Below are positions 55,947 through 64,000 of a stretch of DNA of 64,000 nt, in pieces. Position 1 is the stretch's first letter, and each line of letters starts with the position of its first letter. A model generated the notes under the pieces. The model worked only from the letters and a program-made list of their open reading frames with translations, was not told the origin of the DNA and ran no database searches. The translations under genes and the position numbers were made by a program. This DNA comes from Microbulbifer marinus (GTDB lineage: Bacteria; Pseudomonadota; Gammaproteobacteria; Pseudomonadales; Cellvibrionaceae): contig NZ_FNQO01000001.1 of the NCBI RefSeq assembly GCF_900107725.1, forward strand, positions 1,418,458 to 1,482,457, written 5' to 3'.

Positions 55947-58148
55947 TCAGTGGTGTATGTCTTTCCAGTATTCGCGGTTCAGCAGCCAGGCGAAAACAAA
56001 GAACACCAGGATAAACGCCAGTACATAGAAACCGATACGCTTGCGATCTTCAGCCATTGGCTCAGCGATGTATTCCATAAAGTTCACCAGGTCGTACATC
56101 GCCTGATCGAACTCCTCCTCGCTCATGGAGCCTTTGACGTCGCCCACTTTCAGACTGCCGCAGTCGGCGTCCATAATCGGATTGCCGAGGTCATCGCGCA
56201 CTATATGGCCGTGCTCGCGCTTCGGTCCGGGCGCACACTCCTGCAGGCCCTGCAGTTCCAGCAGCACGTGCGGCATAGCCACGCTCGGGAATACCTTATT
56301 GTTTACACCGGTCGCGCGGCTATCGTCCTTGTAGAAACTGCGCAGGTAAGTGTAGAGCCATTCCGGCGAGCGGGAGCGGGCAACCAGCGTGAGGTCCGGC
56401 GGCGCGGCGCCAAACCATACTTTGGAGTCGTCCGGACGCATGGAGATCTCCATCAGGTCGCCGATCTTGCTATCGCCCAGCACCAGGTTCTGCATCATCA
56501 ACTCTTTGGGGATCTCCAGGTCAGTCGCCACCCGTTCCCAGCGGGAAAAGTTGGCGCTGTGGCAGCCCATGCAGTAGTTGACGAAGTACTTCGCCCCGCG
56601 CTGCAGGGACGGCTTGTCCTGCAGATCGATGTTGATATGGTCCAGCTCCACTTCGGCTTCGGCACCAACCGCCTTGATCGGCAGGAACGCCAGCAGTGCC
56701 ACGACTATCAGGCCACCGAACAGCACGCCAAAGGTCTTGCCACCGGACGGGCTGGTTACCCGCTCGGGCTCCGGGTGCACCTCATCGCGCACGGTCAGCC
56801 AAGGCAGTGCCGCGAAGAATGCCGTCAGCAGCAAGGCCGCCACGCCGACAAACAGGCTCGCCTTGAAGTTGGTAACTGCCATCCACAGGAAAAGTACCGC
56901 GAAAATACCGCTCACAATCCAGGATGCCAGGCTCTTGCGCTCCTTCGGGTTGCTCCAGATCGGCATGGTCACGAAGAAGGCAAAGTAGAACAGGGTTGCC
57001 ACCTGGGCCAGGAAGTTGCGGGCCGGGGTCGGGGATTTAACTCCCAGGTAACCCAGAATGATAAACACCGCGGCAAACACCAGCAGCAGAGCCTTCGGCA
57101 TCCAGCCCTTGTAGCGGATAGAGCGCACTGGGCTCTTGTCCAGCCACGGCAGCACGAACAGGATCGCGATCGCCGCACCCATGGCCACCAGGCCGAGGAA
57201 CTTTGCGGTCAGCGGGCCGATATCGATGGTCACCGCGCGCAGGATCGCGTAGAACGGCGTGAAGTACCATACCGGCGCGATATGTGGCGGAGTCTTCAGC
57301 GGGTTGGCCTCTTCGAAATTGGCATGCTCAAGGAAGAAGCCGCCCATTTCCGGGAAGAAGAACACCACGACACAGAAGATAAACAGGAATACCGCTATGC
57401 CGACCAGATCGTGCACGGAGTAGTACGGGTGGAAGGGCACGCCATCCAAGGGAATACCATTCGCGTCCTTGTTCTTCTTGATCTCGATGCCGTCCGGATT
57501 GTTGGAGCCCACCTCGTGCAGCGCGAGGATGTGCAGCACCACCAGCAGCACCAGTACCAGCGGCAAAGCGATCACGTGCAGGGAGAAGAAGCGGGTCAGG
57601 GTAATACCGGAGATCAGGTAGTCACCGCGGATCCACTGCACCAGGTCTTCACCGATGCCGGGAATGGCCCCGAACAGGGATACGATCACCTGTGCGCCCC
57701 AGTAGGACATCTGGCCCCACGGCAGCACGTAGCCCATAAAGGCTTCAGCCATCAGCACCAGGTAGATACACATACCGAAGATCCACACCAGTTCGCGCGG
57801 CGGCTTGTAGGAGCCGTACATCAGGCCGCGGAACATATGCAGATAGACCACCACGAAAAATGCGGAAGCGCCGGTGGAATGCAGGTAGCGAATCAGCCAG
57901 CCCCACTCGACATCGCGCATGATGTACTCGACAGAGGCAAAGGCGCCCTCGGCGGAGGGGTTGAAATTCATTACCAGCCAGATGCCGGTGAGTAGCTGGT
58001 TAACCAGAACCAGCAGCGAAAACACCCCGAAGAAGTACCACAGGTTGAAGTTTTTGGGCGCGTAGTACTTGCCCATGTGCCTGTCCCAGGCCTGGTAGAT
58101 CGGCAGACGCTGGTCTACCCAGTCACCGAATGATGTTAGCCACTTCAT
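55947..58148 (-). CDS. Fused cytochrome b / cytochrome c1 of the bc1 complex
   Basis: Quinol-cytochrome c reductase subunits joined in one 733-residue frame. Residues 1-400 are cytochrome b: haem ligands H90/H104 and H191/H206, and the PPHIAPVWYF region near the quinol site. Two extra membrane segments (about 408-450) and a charged linker follow. A signal-like hydrophobic stretch (473-492, then KAVGAEAEV) leads into cytochrome c1, with haem motif CMGCH at 526-530 and a C-terminal anchor (705-722). Family knowledge: alphaproteobacterial FbcH is a similar fusion cut by signal peptidase. I infer the same here. It overlaps petA by four bases. Confidence 0.95.
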   Translation of the reverse strand: MKWLTSFGDWVDQRLPIYQAWDRHMGKYYAPKNFNLWYFFGVFSLLVLVNQLLTGIWLVMNFNPSAEGAFASVEYIMRDVEWGWLIRYLHSTGASAFFVVVYLHMFRGLMYGSYKPPRELVWIFGMCIYLVLMAEAFMGYVLPWGQMSYWGAQVIVSLFGAIPGIGEDLVQWIRGDYLISGITLTRFFSLHVIALPLVLVLLVVLHILALHEVGSNNPDGIEIKKNKDANGIPLDGVPFHPYYSVHDLVGIAVFLFIFCVVVFFFPEMGGFFLEHANFEEANPLKTPPHIAPVWYFTPFYAILRAVTIDIGPLTAKFLGLVAMGAAIAILFVLPWLDKSPVRSIRYKGWMPKALLLVFAAVFIILGYLGVKSPTPARNFLAQVATLFYFAFFVTMPIWSNPKERKSLASWIVSGIFAVLFLWMAVTNFKASLFVGVAALLLTAFFAALPWLTVRDEVHPEPERVTSPSGGKTFGVLFGGLIVVALLAFLPIKAVGAEAEVELDHINIDLQDKPSLQRGAKYFVNYCMGCHSANFSRWERVATDLEIPKELMMQNLVLGDSKIGDLMEISMRPDDSKVWFGAAPPDLTLVARSRSPEWLYTYLRSFYKDDSRATGVNNKVFPSVAMPHVLLELQGLQECAPGPKREHGHIVRDDLGNPIMDADCGSLKVGDVKGSMSEEEFDQAMYDLVNFMEYIAEPMAEDRKRIGFYVLAFILVFFVFAWLLNREYWKDIHH

Positions 58149-58744
58149 GCGCTGCCCTCCTGATCCACGCCGATCACAATTACGTCGTCACCCTCATACG
58201 AGTAGGGCGGTACGTCCAGGTTGGTAGGTGCGGGGACACCCTTATAGACACGACCGGCCATGTCGTACTTGGAGCCGTGGCAGGGGCAGAAGAAGCCACC
58301 CATCCATTCGTCGCCGCCGAGATCGGTAGCGCCGACTTCCGGGCGATACATGGGCGCGCAACCCAGGTGGGTACAGAGACCGACCAGCACCAGCAGCTGC
58401 GGGTTGATGGAACGGTTCTCGGGATCGACGTAGGGGGGCTGGATAGATTCTTCCGAATTGGGGTCGCGCAGCAGCGGTTCCACCTTGGTCAGGTTTTCCA
58501 GCACTTGCTCGGTGCGGCGCACGACATAGACCGGCTTGCCGCGCCACTCAACAGTGACCATCTGGCCCGGTTCGAGCTTGCTGATATTGTATTTGACCGG
58601 CGCGCCGGCGGCCTTCGCCTTGGCACTCGGATTCCAGGATGCGACGAAGGGCACGGCTACTCCCACCGCACCCGCGCCACCGACAACCGAGGTAGCGGCG
58701 GTCAAGAAGCGACGCCGTCCTACGTTTACACCGTCATCACTCAT
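58145..58744 (-). CDS. petA: Rieske iron-sulfur subunit of the cytochrome bc1 complex
   Basis: Periplasmic [2Fe-2S] subunit, 199 residues, passing electrons from quinol to cytochrome c1. The N-terminus has a twin-arginine signal/anchor (RRRFLTAATSVVGGAGAVG). The cluster-binding motifs CTHLGCAP and CPCHGSKYDMAG carry both Cys and both His ligands. It is the first gene of the bc1 operon and overlaps the cytochrome b/c1 gene by four bases (ATGA). Confidence 0.97.
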   Translation of the reverse strand: MSDDGVNVGRRRFLTAATSVVGGAGAVGVAVPFVASWNPSAKAKAAGAPVKYNISKLEPGQMVTVEWRGKPVYVVRRTEQVLENLTKVEPLLRDPNSEESIQPPYVDPENRSINPQLLVLVGLCTHLGCAPMYRPEVGATDLGGDEWMGGFFCPCHGSKYDMAGRVYKGVPAPTNLDVPPYSYEGDDVIVIGVDQEGSA

Positions 58745-59012
58745 GACGTAGTTCTCCCATCACAGCGTCCCCGGAGCACCCAGAGACTGACTGGCCCAAA
58801 CCCAAAAAAATCTTGCAAGAAGTTCCGCCCGACGGACTGTCCGTGCGAATAAACCCCATAAATCAAGCGGATACAAATTCGCGCAATGTTAAAGAAAATG
58901 CCAATTTGATACAAGGCATGACGAAAGTGAACGTCGGTAATTGCGCGGCGAACTGGCGAGAAATTGAGCAGAAATGACCGGAAGCCTGCGGCGCCAGCCA
59001 CTCTGGAGGACA
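58745..59012. other. Promoter region of the bc1 operon
   Basis: About 270 bases between the rpsI terminator and petA. No gene is supported; an open frame on the minus strand overlaps petA out of frame and looks random. TTGCGC and ATTTAT at 17-base spacing (near 58885-58858) are a weak promoter candidate. Confidence 0.35.
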
Positions 59013-59039
59013 TAAAAAAGCCCGGCATAGGCCGGGCTT
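59013..59039 (-). terminator. Rho-independent terminator after rpsI
   Basis: AAGCCCGGC / GCCGGGCTT form a 9-bp stem with a 4-base loop, then a T run on the minus strand, 10 bases past the rpsI stop. Confidence 0.93.
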
Positions 59040-59048
59040 GAAAAAAGC

Positions 59049-59441
59049 TTAACGCTTGGAGAATTGCGGCTTCTTACGCGCTTTGCGTAGACCGACTTTC
59101 TTCCGCTCTACCGCACGGGCGTCGCGAGTTACGTAACCCGCGCCGCGCAGCGGCTGACGCAGCGCCTCATCGTACTGCATCAGGGCGCGGGTCAGGCCGT
59201 GACGGATAGCACCCGCCTGACCGAAAGAACCACCACCTTTAACAGTGACGTTGATGTCGAATTTTTCCACCATGTCGACCAGCTCCAGCGGCTGACGCAC
59301 GATCATGCGCGCCACTTCGCGGCCGAAGTATTCGTCCAGGGTGCGGCCGTTAACGGTGATTTTACCTTCACCCTGCTCGATAAATACGCGAGCGGTGGAG
59401 GTCTTGCGGCGGCCGGTACCGTAGTATTGAGTAGTTGCCAT
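59049..59441 (-). CDS. rpsI: 30S ribosomal protein S9
   Basis: Ribosomal protein of the small-subunit head whose C-terminal tail reaches the P-site tRNA. The 130-residue protein begins [18 protein letters not shown], contains [19 protein letters not shown] and ends KKPQFSKR, all canonical. It follows rplM by 14 bases in the standard L13-S9 operon. Confidence 0.99.
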   Translation of the reverse strand: MATTQYYGTGRRKTSTARVFIEQGEGKITVNGRTLDEYFGREVARMIVRQPLELVDMVEKFDINVTVKGGGSFGQAGAIRHGLTRALMQYDEALRQPLRGAGYVTRDARAVERKKVGLRKARKKPQFSKR

Positions 59442-59455
59442 CAGAGTATTCCCGT

Positions 59456-59884
59456 TTAGATCGCCAGTTCAATCGGCTGTTGTGCCGCATGAGGATGTTC
59501 GCTGCCGCTGTAAACTTTCAGCTTCTTGAACATGGCGCGACCCAACGGACCCTTCGGCAGCATGCCTTTAACGGCGCTTTGAATGGTGCGCTCGGGCGCT
59601 TTCTCGATCAGCTTCTCGAAGCTGATGGACTTGAGACCACCGGGGTAGCCGGAGTGGCTGTGGTAGATCTTGTCTTTGGCCTTGTTGCCGGTCACGCGGA
59701 CCTTCTCAGCATTGATCACGATGATGTAATCGCCGGTGTCCACGTGGGGCGTATATTCAGGCTTGTGCTTGCCGCGCAGGCGGTGGGCGATCTCGGCGGA
59801 AATACGGCCGAGAGTCTTATCCGCAGCGTCGACAATGTACCAGTCGCGTTTTACCGCTTCCGGCTTGGCACTGTAAGTCTTCAT
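59456..59884 (-). CDS. rplM: 50S ribosomal protein L13
   Basis: Early-assembling large-subunit protein, 142 residues. It has the family blocks [39 protein letters not shown] and [19 protein letters not shown], ending with the usual HPHAAQQP segment. It is first in the rplM-rpsI operon, behind a good promoter and an approximately 50-base leader containing a GGCCCC/GGGGTC-type hairpin, which may be used for autoregulation. Confidence 0.99.
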   Translation of the reverse strand: MKTYSAKPEAVKRDWYIVDAADKTLGRISAEIAHRLRGKHKPEYTPHVDTGDYIIVINAEKVRVTGNKAKDKIYHSHSGYPGGLKSISFEKLIEKAPERTIQSAVKGMLPKGPLGRAMFKKLKVYSGSEHPHAAQQPIELAI

Positions 59885-59943
59885 GTTATAAACACCTGTA
59901 ATGTGACCCCGGAAAAAAGGGGCCGTCCCACGAAAGAGCGCGG

Positions 59944-59972
59944 ATAGTACATAAGCGCCACGGGCATTTCAA
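59944..59972 (-). promoter_or_regulatory. Promoter of rplM-rpsI
   Basis: On the minus strand TTGAAA (59972-59967), a 17-base spacer and TACTAT (59949-59944) form a good sigma70 promoter about 60 bases before the rplM ATG. Confidence 0.78.
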
Positions 59973-60009
59973 GGGATTTTGAGCAGATTTTAACCCCTTC
60001 CCAGAAAGC

Positions 60010-61134
60010 CTAATCCGGCCGGTGGGGTCGCGCCAGATACTCGTGCGACTGCATCTCCAACAGCCGACTGACCGTACGTTCAAATTCAAATCTGAGATGC
60101 TTGCCGCCGTACAACTGTTCGGCCGGCACCTCGGCGGAGATCACCAGTTTGACGCAGCGATCGTAGAACTCGTCTACCAGGTTGATAAAGCGCCGCGCCT
60201 GGGCCTCCATACGCTCGTCAAACCGCGGCACATTCGCCAACAGCACGGTATGAAACTCCCGCGCCAGCTCTATATAGTCATTCTGCGAGCGGGGGCCGTC
60301 GCAGAGGTCGCTGAAGTCGAACCAGGCCACGTCATCCGCCACCCGCAGCGCGCGAATGGGGCGCCCCTCAACTTCCAGGTTCACCTTTTCCCGCACCTCG
60401 CAACCTTCCACGCTGAGACTCGCGAAACTCCGTGCCAGGCTGGAATCCGCCGCGGCGTCCAGCGGGGAGTGGTACAGCTCCGCCATCTCCAGCGCCCGCA
60501 AGCGGTAATCCGTGCCGCCGTCGACGTTGACCACCTTGGTGTGCTCTTTCAGCAGGGCGATGGCGGGCAGGAAGCGGGCGCGCTGCAAGCCATCTTTATA
60601 TAAGCCCTCCGGCTCGATATTGGAGGTGGTTACGAGGGTCACTCCACGGCGGAAGAGCGCATCCAGCAAGTTGGCGAGAATCATCGCATCGGTGATGTCG
60701 GAGACGAAGAACTCGTCGAAACACAACACCTGGGCCCGTGCGGCGATGCGATCCGCCACTTTCTCCAGCGGATTCTTCTCACCGGCATGAGATTTCAGCT
60801 CCCGGTGCACCTCGCGCATAAAGCGGTGGAAATGGGTACGCTGCTTCTGTGCAAACGGCAACGACTCATAAAAGGCATCCATCAGGTAGGTCTTGCCGCG
60901 ACCAACACCGCCCCAGAAGTAGAGCCCGCGCTCCGGCTCCGCCTGCTCCCGCCACAACTTGCGGATGCGGCCGAACAGGCCGCCCCGCCCCGCCCTGTCG
61001 AGCAGGCGCAGATAGAGGTCCTGGAGCTCCTGCACGGCGGCCGCCTGGGCCGGATCGGCAACAAAATCCGGACGCTGCAGATCACGCTGGTAGCGCTCAA
61101 TCGGTGAAAGCAATGGCGGATTAACTGGAGACAT
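60010..61134 (-). CDS. zapE: Cell division protein ZapE (AFG1-family ATPase)
   Basis: Cytoplasmic AAA-like ATPase that binds FtsZ and affects Z-ring stability. The ATG at 61134 gives 374 residues, near the E. coli length of 375; a GTG at 61176 would add 14 residues with no family match. Walker A is GGVGRGKT (75-82) and Walker B is VLCFDEFF (D140, E141). A conserved arginine follows in LFRRGVTLVTTSN. It is transcribed towards rplM, with about 126 bases between. Confidence 0.95.
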   Translation of the reverse strand: MSPVNPPLLSPIERYQRDLQRPDFVADPAQAAAVQELQDLYLRLLDRAGRGGLFGRIRKLWREQAEPERGLYFWGGVGRGKTYLMDAFYESLPFAQKQRTHFHRFMREVHRELKSHAGEKNPLEKVADRIAARAQVLCFDEFFVSDITDAMILANLLDALFRRGVTLVTTSNIEPEGLYKDGLQRARFLPAIALLKEHTKVVNVDGGTDYRLRALEMAELYHSPLDAAADSSLARSFASLSVEGCEVREKVNLEVEGRPIRALRVADDVAWFDFSDLCDGPRSQNDYIELAREFHTVLLANVPRFDERMEAQARRFINLVDEFYDRCVKLVISAEVPAEQLYGGKHLRFEFERTVSRLLEMQSHEYLARPHRPD

Positions 61135-61296
61135 GACTGGGGATATGATCAACTGCCTGGTAGCGAGGGGCGCCACTCTATCAAATTAGCGGCGCAACCG
61201 CCTAGCGCTGCCGCCCGACGCAGCCGCGTTATTCGCGTATACTAGGGACCTGTCATGGATGGCGGTGCCATTTAATAAGTTGAGGAGGAAGTATCT

Positions 61297-61755
61297 GTGC
61301 ACTCTACATCGGTCTTGATTCTGGTAGGTATCCTCGGTCTGGCGCTGGGCGCCCTGTTGGCGTTTATCGCCGTGCGTGGCCGCGGTGGCGTGGACCGCAC
61401 CCAGGAGCTGGAGCTGCGCCTGCGCGAAGCCAACAACAAGCTGGAAGACTTCCAGCTACAGGTAAACGAACATTTTGACCAGACCGCACAGCTGGTCCAC
61501 AACCTGACAGAGAGCTACAAGGAAGTGCACGAGTACCTGGCCAACAGCGCCGTGCGCCTGGCCAGCCAGGACATCAGCCGACAGATGCTGGAAGCCGGCA
61601 GCGGCAAGTTAAGTGAAAACGACGACAACCTGAAAAGCGTGGCACCGCCGCGGGACTGGGCCCCCAAAGAACCCGGGGCCAAGGGCACGCTGGCGGAAGA
61701 TTTCGGCCTGGAAAAGGAAGCGCTCGGCGGAAGCGGAAGCGCGGCGAGCCGCTAG
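61297..61755 (+). CDS. zapG: ZapG/YhcB family (DUF1043) membrane protein
   Basis: Inner-membrane protein, 152 residues, with one N-terminal membrane segment (about 5-26) and a coiled coil (about 33-75) containing LEDFQLQVNEHFDQTAQLV, the DUF1043 hallmark. Family members link cell division, elongation and envelope synthesis. The C-terminal ~50 residues are low-complexity and probably disordered. The start is GTG at 61297 with GAGGAGG upstream. It is divergent from zapE, as is common. Confidence 0.94.
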   Translation: MHSTSVLILVGILGLALGALLAFIAVRGRGGVDRTQELELRLREANNKLEDFQLQVNEHFDQTAQLVHNLTESYKEVHEYLANSAVRLASQDISRQMLEAGSGKLSENDDNLKSVAPPRDWAPKEPGAKGTLAEDFGLEKEALGGSGSAASR

Positions 61756-61787
61756 GCCGCCAGCAACAGGCACGAGAATAGACGGAA

Positions 61788-61817
61788 ATAAAAAGGGCGG
61801 GTAAATACCCGCCCTTT
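61788..61817. terminator. Bidirectional terminator between zapG and sat
   Basis: AAAGGGCGGGTA / TACCCGCCCTTT is a 12-bp inverted repeat. On the minus strand it is followed by a T-rich run; on the plus strand by TTTCTTGTTT. It ends both convergent genes. Confidence 0.92.
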
Positions 61818-61822
61818 CTTGT

Positions 61823-63013
61823 TTACAGATTCTGATAGTAATCCATCAGGATCTGCGCCACTTCCGGGCGGGAAAACTCTGGCGGCGGTGCAATACCGTC
61901 ACCCAGCATTTCGCGCACCTTGGTACCGGACAGCAGGATAAAGTCCTCTTTGGTGTGATCCGGCACATCGCGCATCATCACCACCTTATTCAGCTTTTTT
62001 GAGTAGGCCGTGTGGTCCGCACGGAAGATCTCAATCTCCAGTGCCCCCTCCGGCACCTTCTCGTCGAAGATGCTCTGCGCGTCGAAGGCACCGTAGTAGT
62101 CCCCCACCCCGGCATGATCCCGACCGACGATCAGGTGGCTGCAGCCACAGTTCTGACGGAATACCGCGTGCAGCACCGCCTCGCGCGGGCCGGCATACAA
62201 CATATCGAAACCGTAGCCGGTCACCATGACGGTATTGGCTGGGAAGTAGAGCTCCACCATCTTGCGGATGGACGCGTCGCGCACCGGCGCGGGAATATCA
62301 CCCGGCTTCAACTGCCCCAGCAGCATGTGGATCAGGACAGCATCGGCGTCCACGCCATCCAGGGCCATCTTGCACAGCTCCTCATGGGCGCGGTGCATCG
62401 GGTTGCGGGTCTGGAAAGCCACCACCTTGCTCCAACCGCGCTCGATGAACTCGTTGCGGATCTCCACCGCAGTACGGAAGGTATCCGGGAAGTCACTCTG
62501 GAAGTAGCTGAAGTTCAGCACCTCGATCGGACCCGAAATCATCTTGCGGCCGGCGGCCTTGAAGGTAGCGACACCGGGATGTTTCTCGTCGAGGGTGCCG
62601 AACACATGCTCGACCATGGTGTCCATCTGCTCTTCGGAGACCGTCTCGATCGCCTCGACGTCCATGATCGCGAGCACCGGGTTGCCCTCGACATTCGGGT
62701 CGCGCAGGGCAATACGGGAGGCACCCTCGATGGCGGCGGTGTCTTTCACCATGTTCACCACCGGAACCGGCCAGAACAGGCCGTCCACCGTGCGTAGTGT
62801 CTCGGCGACACTCAGCGCATCGGCCAGGTTCATATAGCCGTGCAGCGGATTGAAGTAACCCGCCCCCAGCATCACTGCATTGGCTGCAGCCGCAGAACTG
62901 ACCACGATCGACGGCAGGGACTCCGCCTCGTGCATCAGCTGGTGATGTCTTTCACTGTCGTAAACAAACCGGGGCTGCAGCTCAACGCTACCGTGGGGGC
63001 GAACCAGGGACAT
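61823..63013 (-). CDS. sat: ATP sulfurylase (sulfate adenylyltransferase, single-subunit Sat type)
   Basis: Catalyses ATP + sulfate to adenylyl sulfate (APS) + pyrophosphate. The ATG at 63013 (GGAGA six bases before) gives 396 residues; the longer frame to 63202 adds residues that do not match the family. The nucleotide-binding motifs QTRNPMH (201-207) and GRDHAG (297-302) are intact. It is the homo-oligomeric Sat/Met3 type and not the CysD/CysN type common in enterobacteria. No APS kinase or reductase is adjacent. Confidence 0.95.
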   Translation of the reverse strand: MSLVRPHGSVELQPRFVYDSERHHQLMHEAESLPSIVVSSAAAANAVMLGAGYFNPLHGYMNLADALSVAETLRTVDGLFWPVPVVNMVKDTAAIEGASRIALRDPNVEGNPVLAIMDVEAIETVSEEQMDTMVEHVFGTLDEKHPGVATFKAAGRKMISGPIEVLNFSYFQSDFPDTFRTAVEIRNEFIERGWSKVVAFQTRNPMHRAHEELCKMALDGVDADAVLIHMLLGQLKPGDIPAPVRDASIRKMVELYFPANTVMVTGYGFDMLYAGPREAVLHAVFRQNCGCSHLIVGRDHAGVGDYYGAFDAQSIFDEKVPEGALEIEIFRADHTAYSKKLNKVVMMRDVPDHTKEDFILLSGTKVREMLGDGIAPPPEFSRPEVAQILMDYYQNL

Positions 63014-63188
63014 ATTGGTCTCCAAACAAGCAATTGCCGATAAATCTTGAAATTTTGGAGCCGCCATTATACGGATCTGCGGCCCCCAACCAATGACCGG
63101 TGAACCGAAATCTTGCCAGCCTGCAGACTGACGTCCACCTGAAGGGCTCTGCGCCCATGGTTCCGGCGGTTCCGGCCCGCGAGCCATG

Positions 63189-63194
63189 TATAAT
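63189..63194 (+). promoter_or_regulatory. Candidate -10 element of the DegS-like protease gene
   Basis: A perfect TATAAT 24 bases before the GTG start. The -35 region is poor. Confidence 0.4.
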
Positions 63195-63217
63195 GGCCGC
63201 AAATTGAGGAGTCGCGA

Positions 63218-64000
63218 GTGTCCCTACAACGTTTTTTCCAGGAATGGGCCGCCCCCGCCGGTATCGGCCTCGCCGTGGCGGCGCTACTGCTGCTGGCATT
63301 TCCGCAGCTGCGCGGTGGCGCCCCCAAACCTGCGGCGGACGAATGGCAGGGCCCGGTTTCCTATGCCCGGGCGGTGAGTCTCGCCGGTCCCGCGGTGGTC
63401 AACATCTACACCCGCAAGGCGGTACCCCAACGCCAGCACCCGCTGTTCAACGATCCCCTGTTCCGCCGCCTGTTCGACAGCATGAACCTGCCGCAGCGCG
63501 AGCGGATGCAGTCCAACCTGGGGTCGGGCGTGATCGTCAGCGACGACGGCTATATCCTGACCAATCACCATGTCGTCGATCAGGCAGATGCCATCGTGGT
63601 ATTGCTGGCCGACGGCCGCGAGGCCCAGGCACAGCTCGTCGGCAGTGATATCGATTTCGATCTGGCGGTGCTGAAAGTCGAGCTGTCCAACCTGACCTCC
63701 ATCGAAGTCGGCGACCCGGAGAAAACCCAGGTAGGCGACGTGGTACTGGCAATCGGCAACCCCTTCGGGGTCGGCCAGACGGTTACCCAGGGCATTATCA
63801 GTGCCACCGGCCGCTATCTGGAAAACAACGGCACCGGCGGCTATCTGCAGAACTTCCTGCAGACCGATGCGGCGGTCAACCCGGGCAACTCCGGCGGCGC
63901 CCTGGTGGATGCGCACGGCCGCCTGCTCGGCATCAATACCTCCATCCTGAACCAATCCGGTTACTCAGGCGGCATCAGCTTCGCGATACCGGCCAATATC
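63218..64000 (+). CDS. degS: DegS/AlgW-type periplasmic serine protease (3' end beyond window)
   Basis: Membrane-anchored periplasmic S1C protease that starts the sigma-E envelope stress cascade by cutting the anti-sigma factor. The GTG at 63218 has GAGGAG six bases before it. One N-terminal membrane segment (about 13-29) is followed by the trypsin-like domain with the complete triad: H118 in TNHHVVD, D148 in FDLAVLK and S225 in NPGNSGGAL. The single anchor and missing cleavable signal favour DegS/AlgW over DegP. The frame is cut by the window edge after about 261 codons, so the PDZ domain is not seen. Confidence 0.93.
   Translation, partial: MSLQRFFQEWAAPAGIGLAVAALLLLAFPQLRGGAPKPAADEWQGPVSYARAVSLAGPAVVNIYTRKAVPQRQHPLFNDPLFRRLFDSMNLPQRERMQSNLGSGVIVSDDGYILTNHHVVDQADAIVVLLADGREAQAQLVGSDIDFDLAVLKVELSNLTSIEVGDPEKTQVGDVVLAIGNPFGVGQTVTQGIISATGRYLENNGTGGYLQNFLQTDAAVNPGNSGGALVDAHGRLLGINTSILNQSGYSGGISFAIPANI

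Noticed and set aside
55950-57995. A 681-codon open frame on the plus strand
   Set aside because: It is antisense to the cytochrome b/c1 gene, whose haem and membrane motifs are unmistakable. Its translation is low-complexity (His, Gln, Arg rich) and matches no family. It arises from GC-rich codon bias.
58741-59028. A 95-codon minus-strand frame upstream of petA
   Set aside because: It overlaps the rpsI terminator and petA out of frame and has no family resemblance; it is probably the bc1 promoter region.

Overview
The window is chromosomal DNA of a GC-rich marine-type gammaproteobacterium. Gene order, the two large TonB-dependent receptors and the lpoA-yraN-diaA-dolP, petA-cytochrome bc1-sspA-sspB and rplM-rpsI blocks point to Cellvibrionales, perhaps close to Microbulbifer. 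That placement is inferred from protein content; no rRNA gene is present. I see no tRNA, CRISPR array, prophage or intact insertion sequence.

Layout. (1) 1-20.5 kb, minus strand: the division and cell wall (dcw) cluster, mraZ-rsmH-ftsL-ftsI-murE-murF-mraY-murD-ftsW-murG-murC-ftsQ-ftsA-ftsZ, followed by lpxC, an M23 peptidase and secA (cut by the window edge). Most junctions overlap by 1-4 bases. No ddl gene lies between murC and ftsQ. In front of mraZ are a good sigma70 promoter and six MraZ boxes. (2) 20.8-24.9 kb: a nitric-oxide defence module, with a DUF454 membrane protein and nsrR on one strand and a RIC/YtfE iron-sulfur repair protein plus quinol NO reductase on the other. Two NsrR-type operators lie between the two arms. 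(3) 24.9-27.1 kb: an IS-end-like miniature element, an AT-rich ltrA gene that looks acquired, and the RNase P RNA gene (minus strand). (4) 27.2-44.1 kb: an accessory catabolic island holding AraC, LuxR and LysR regulators, a periplasmic amidohydrolase, two paralogous TonB receptors, an FAD amine-oxidase-like protein, an APC permease, an aldehyde dehydrogenase, an M20 carbamoyl-amino-acid hydrolase and an arginine-deiminase/DDAH-fold enzyme. Together these make a plausible import and degradation route for a guanidino compound. Two of its operons share a palindromic operator at the same promoter position. (5) 44.1-55.8 kb: housekeeping genes: rsmI, lpoA-yraN-diaA-dolP, a thiolase, lemA with an M48 peptidase, a Yip1 membrane protein, a diguanylate cyclase, sspB and sspA. 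(6) 55.9-64 kb: a cytochrome b/c1 fusion and Rieske protein, rpsI-rplM, zapE, zapG, ATP sulfurylase, and the start of a DegS-like protease.

How they fit. Regions 1, 5 and 6 are core envelope, division, translation and respiration genes. Regions 2-4 are the variable part: NO detoxification under NsrR, then a substrate-specific uptake and catabolism locus with its own regulators. The points most worth following are the guanidino-compound locus with its shared operator, the fused b/c1 protein, the MraZ and NsrR operators, and the SSQ motif in FtsI.
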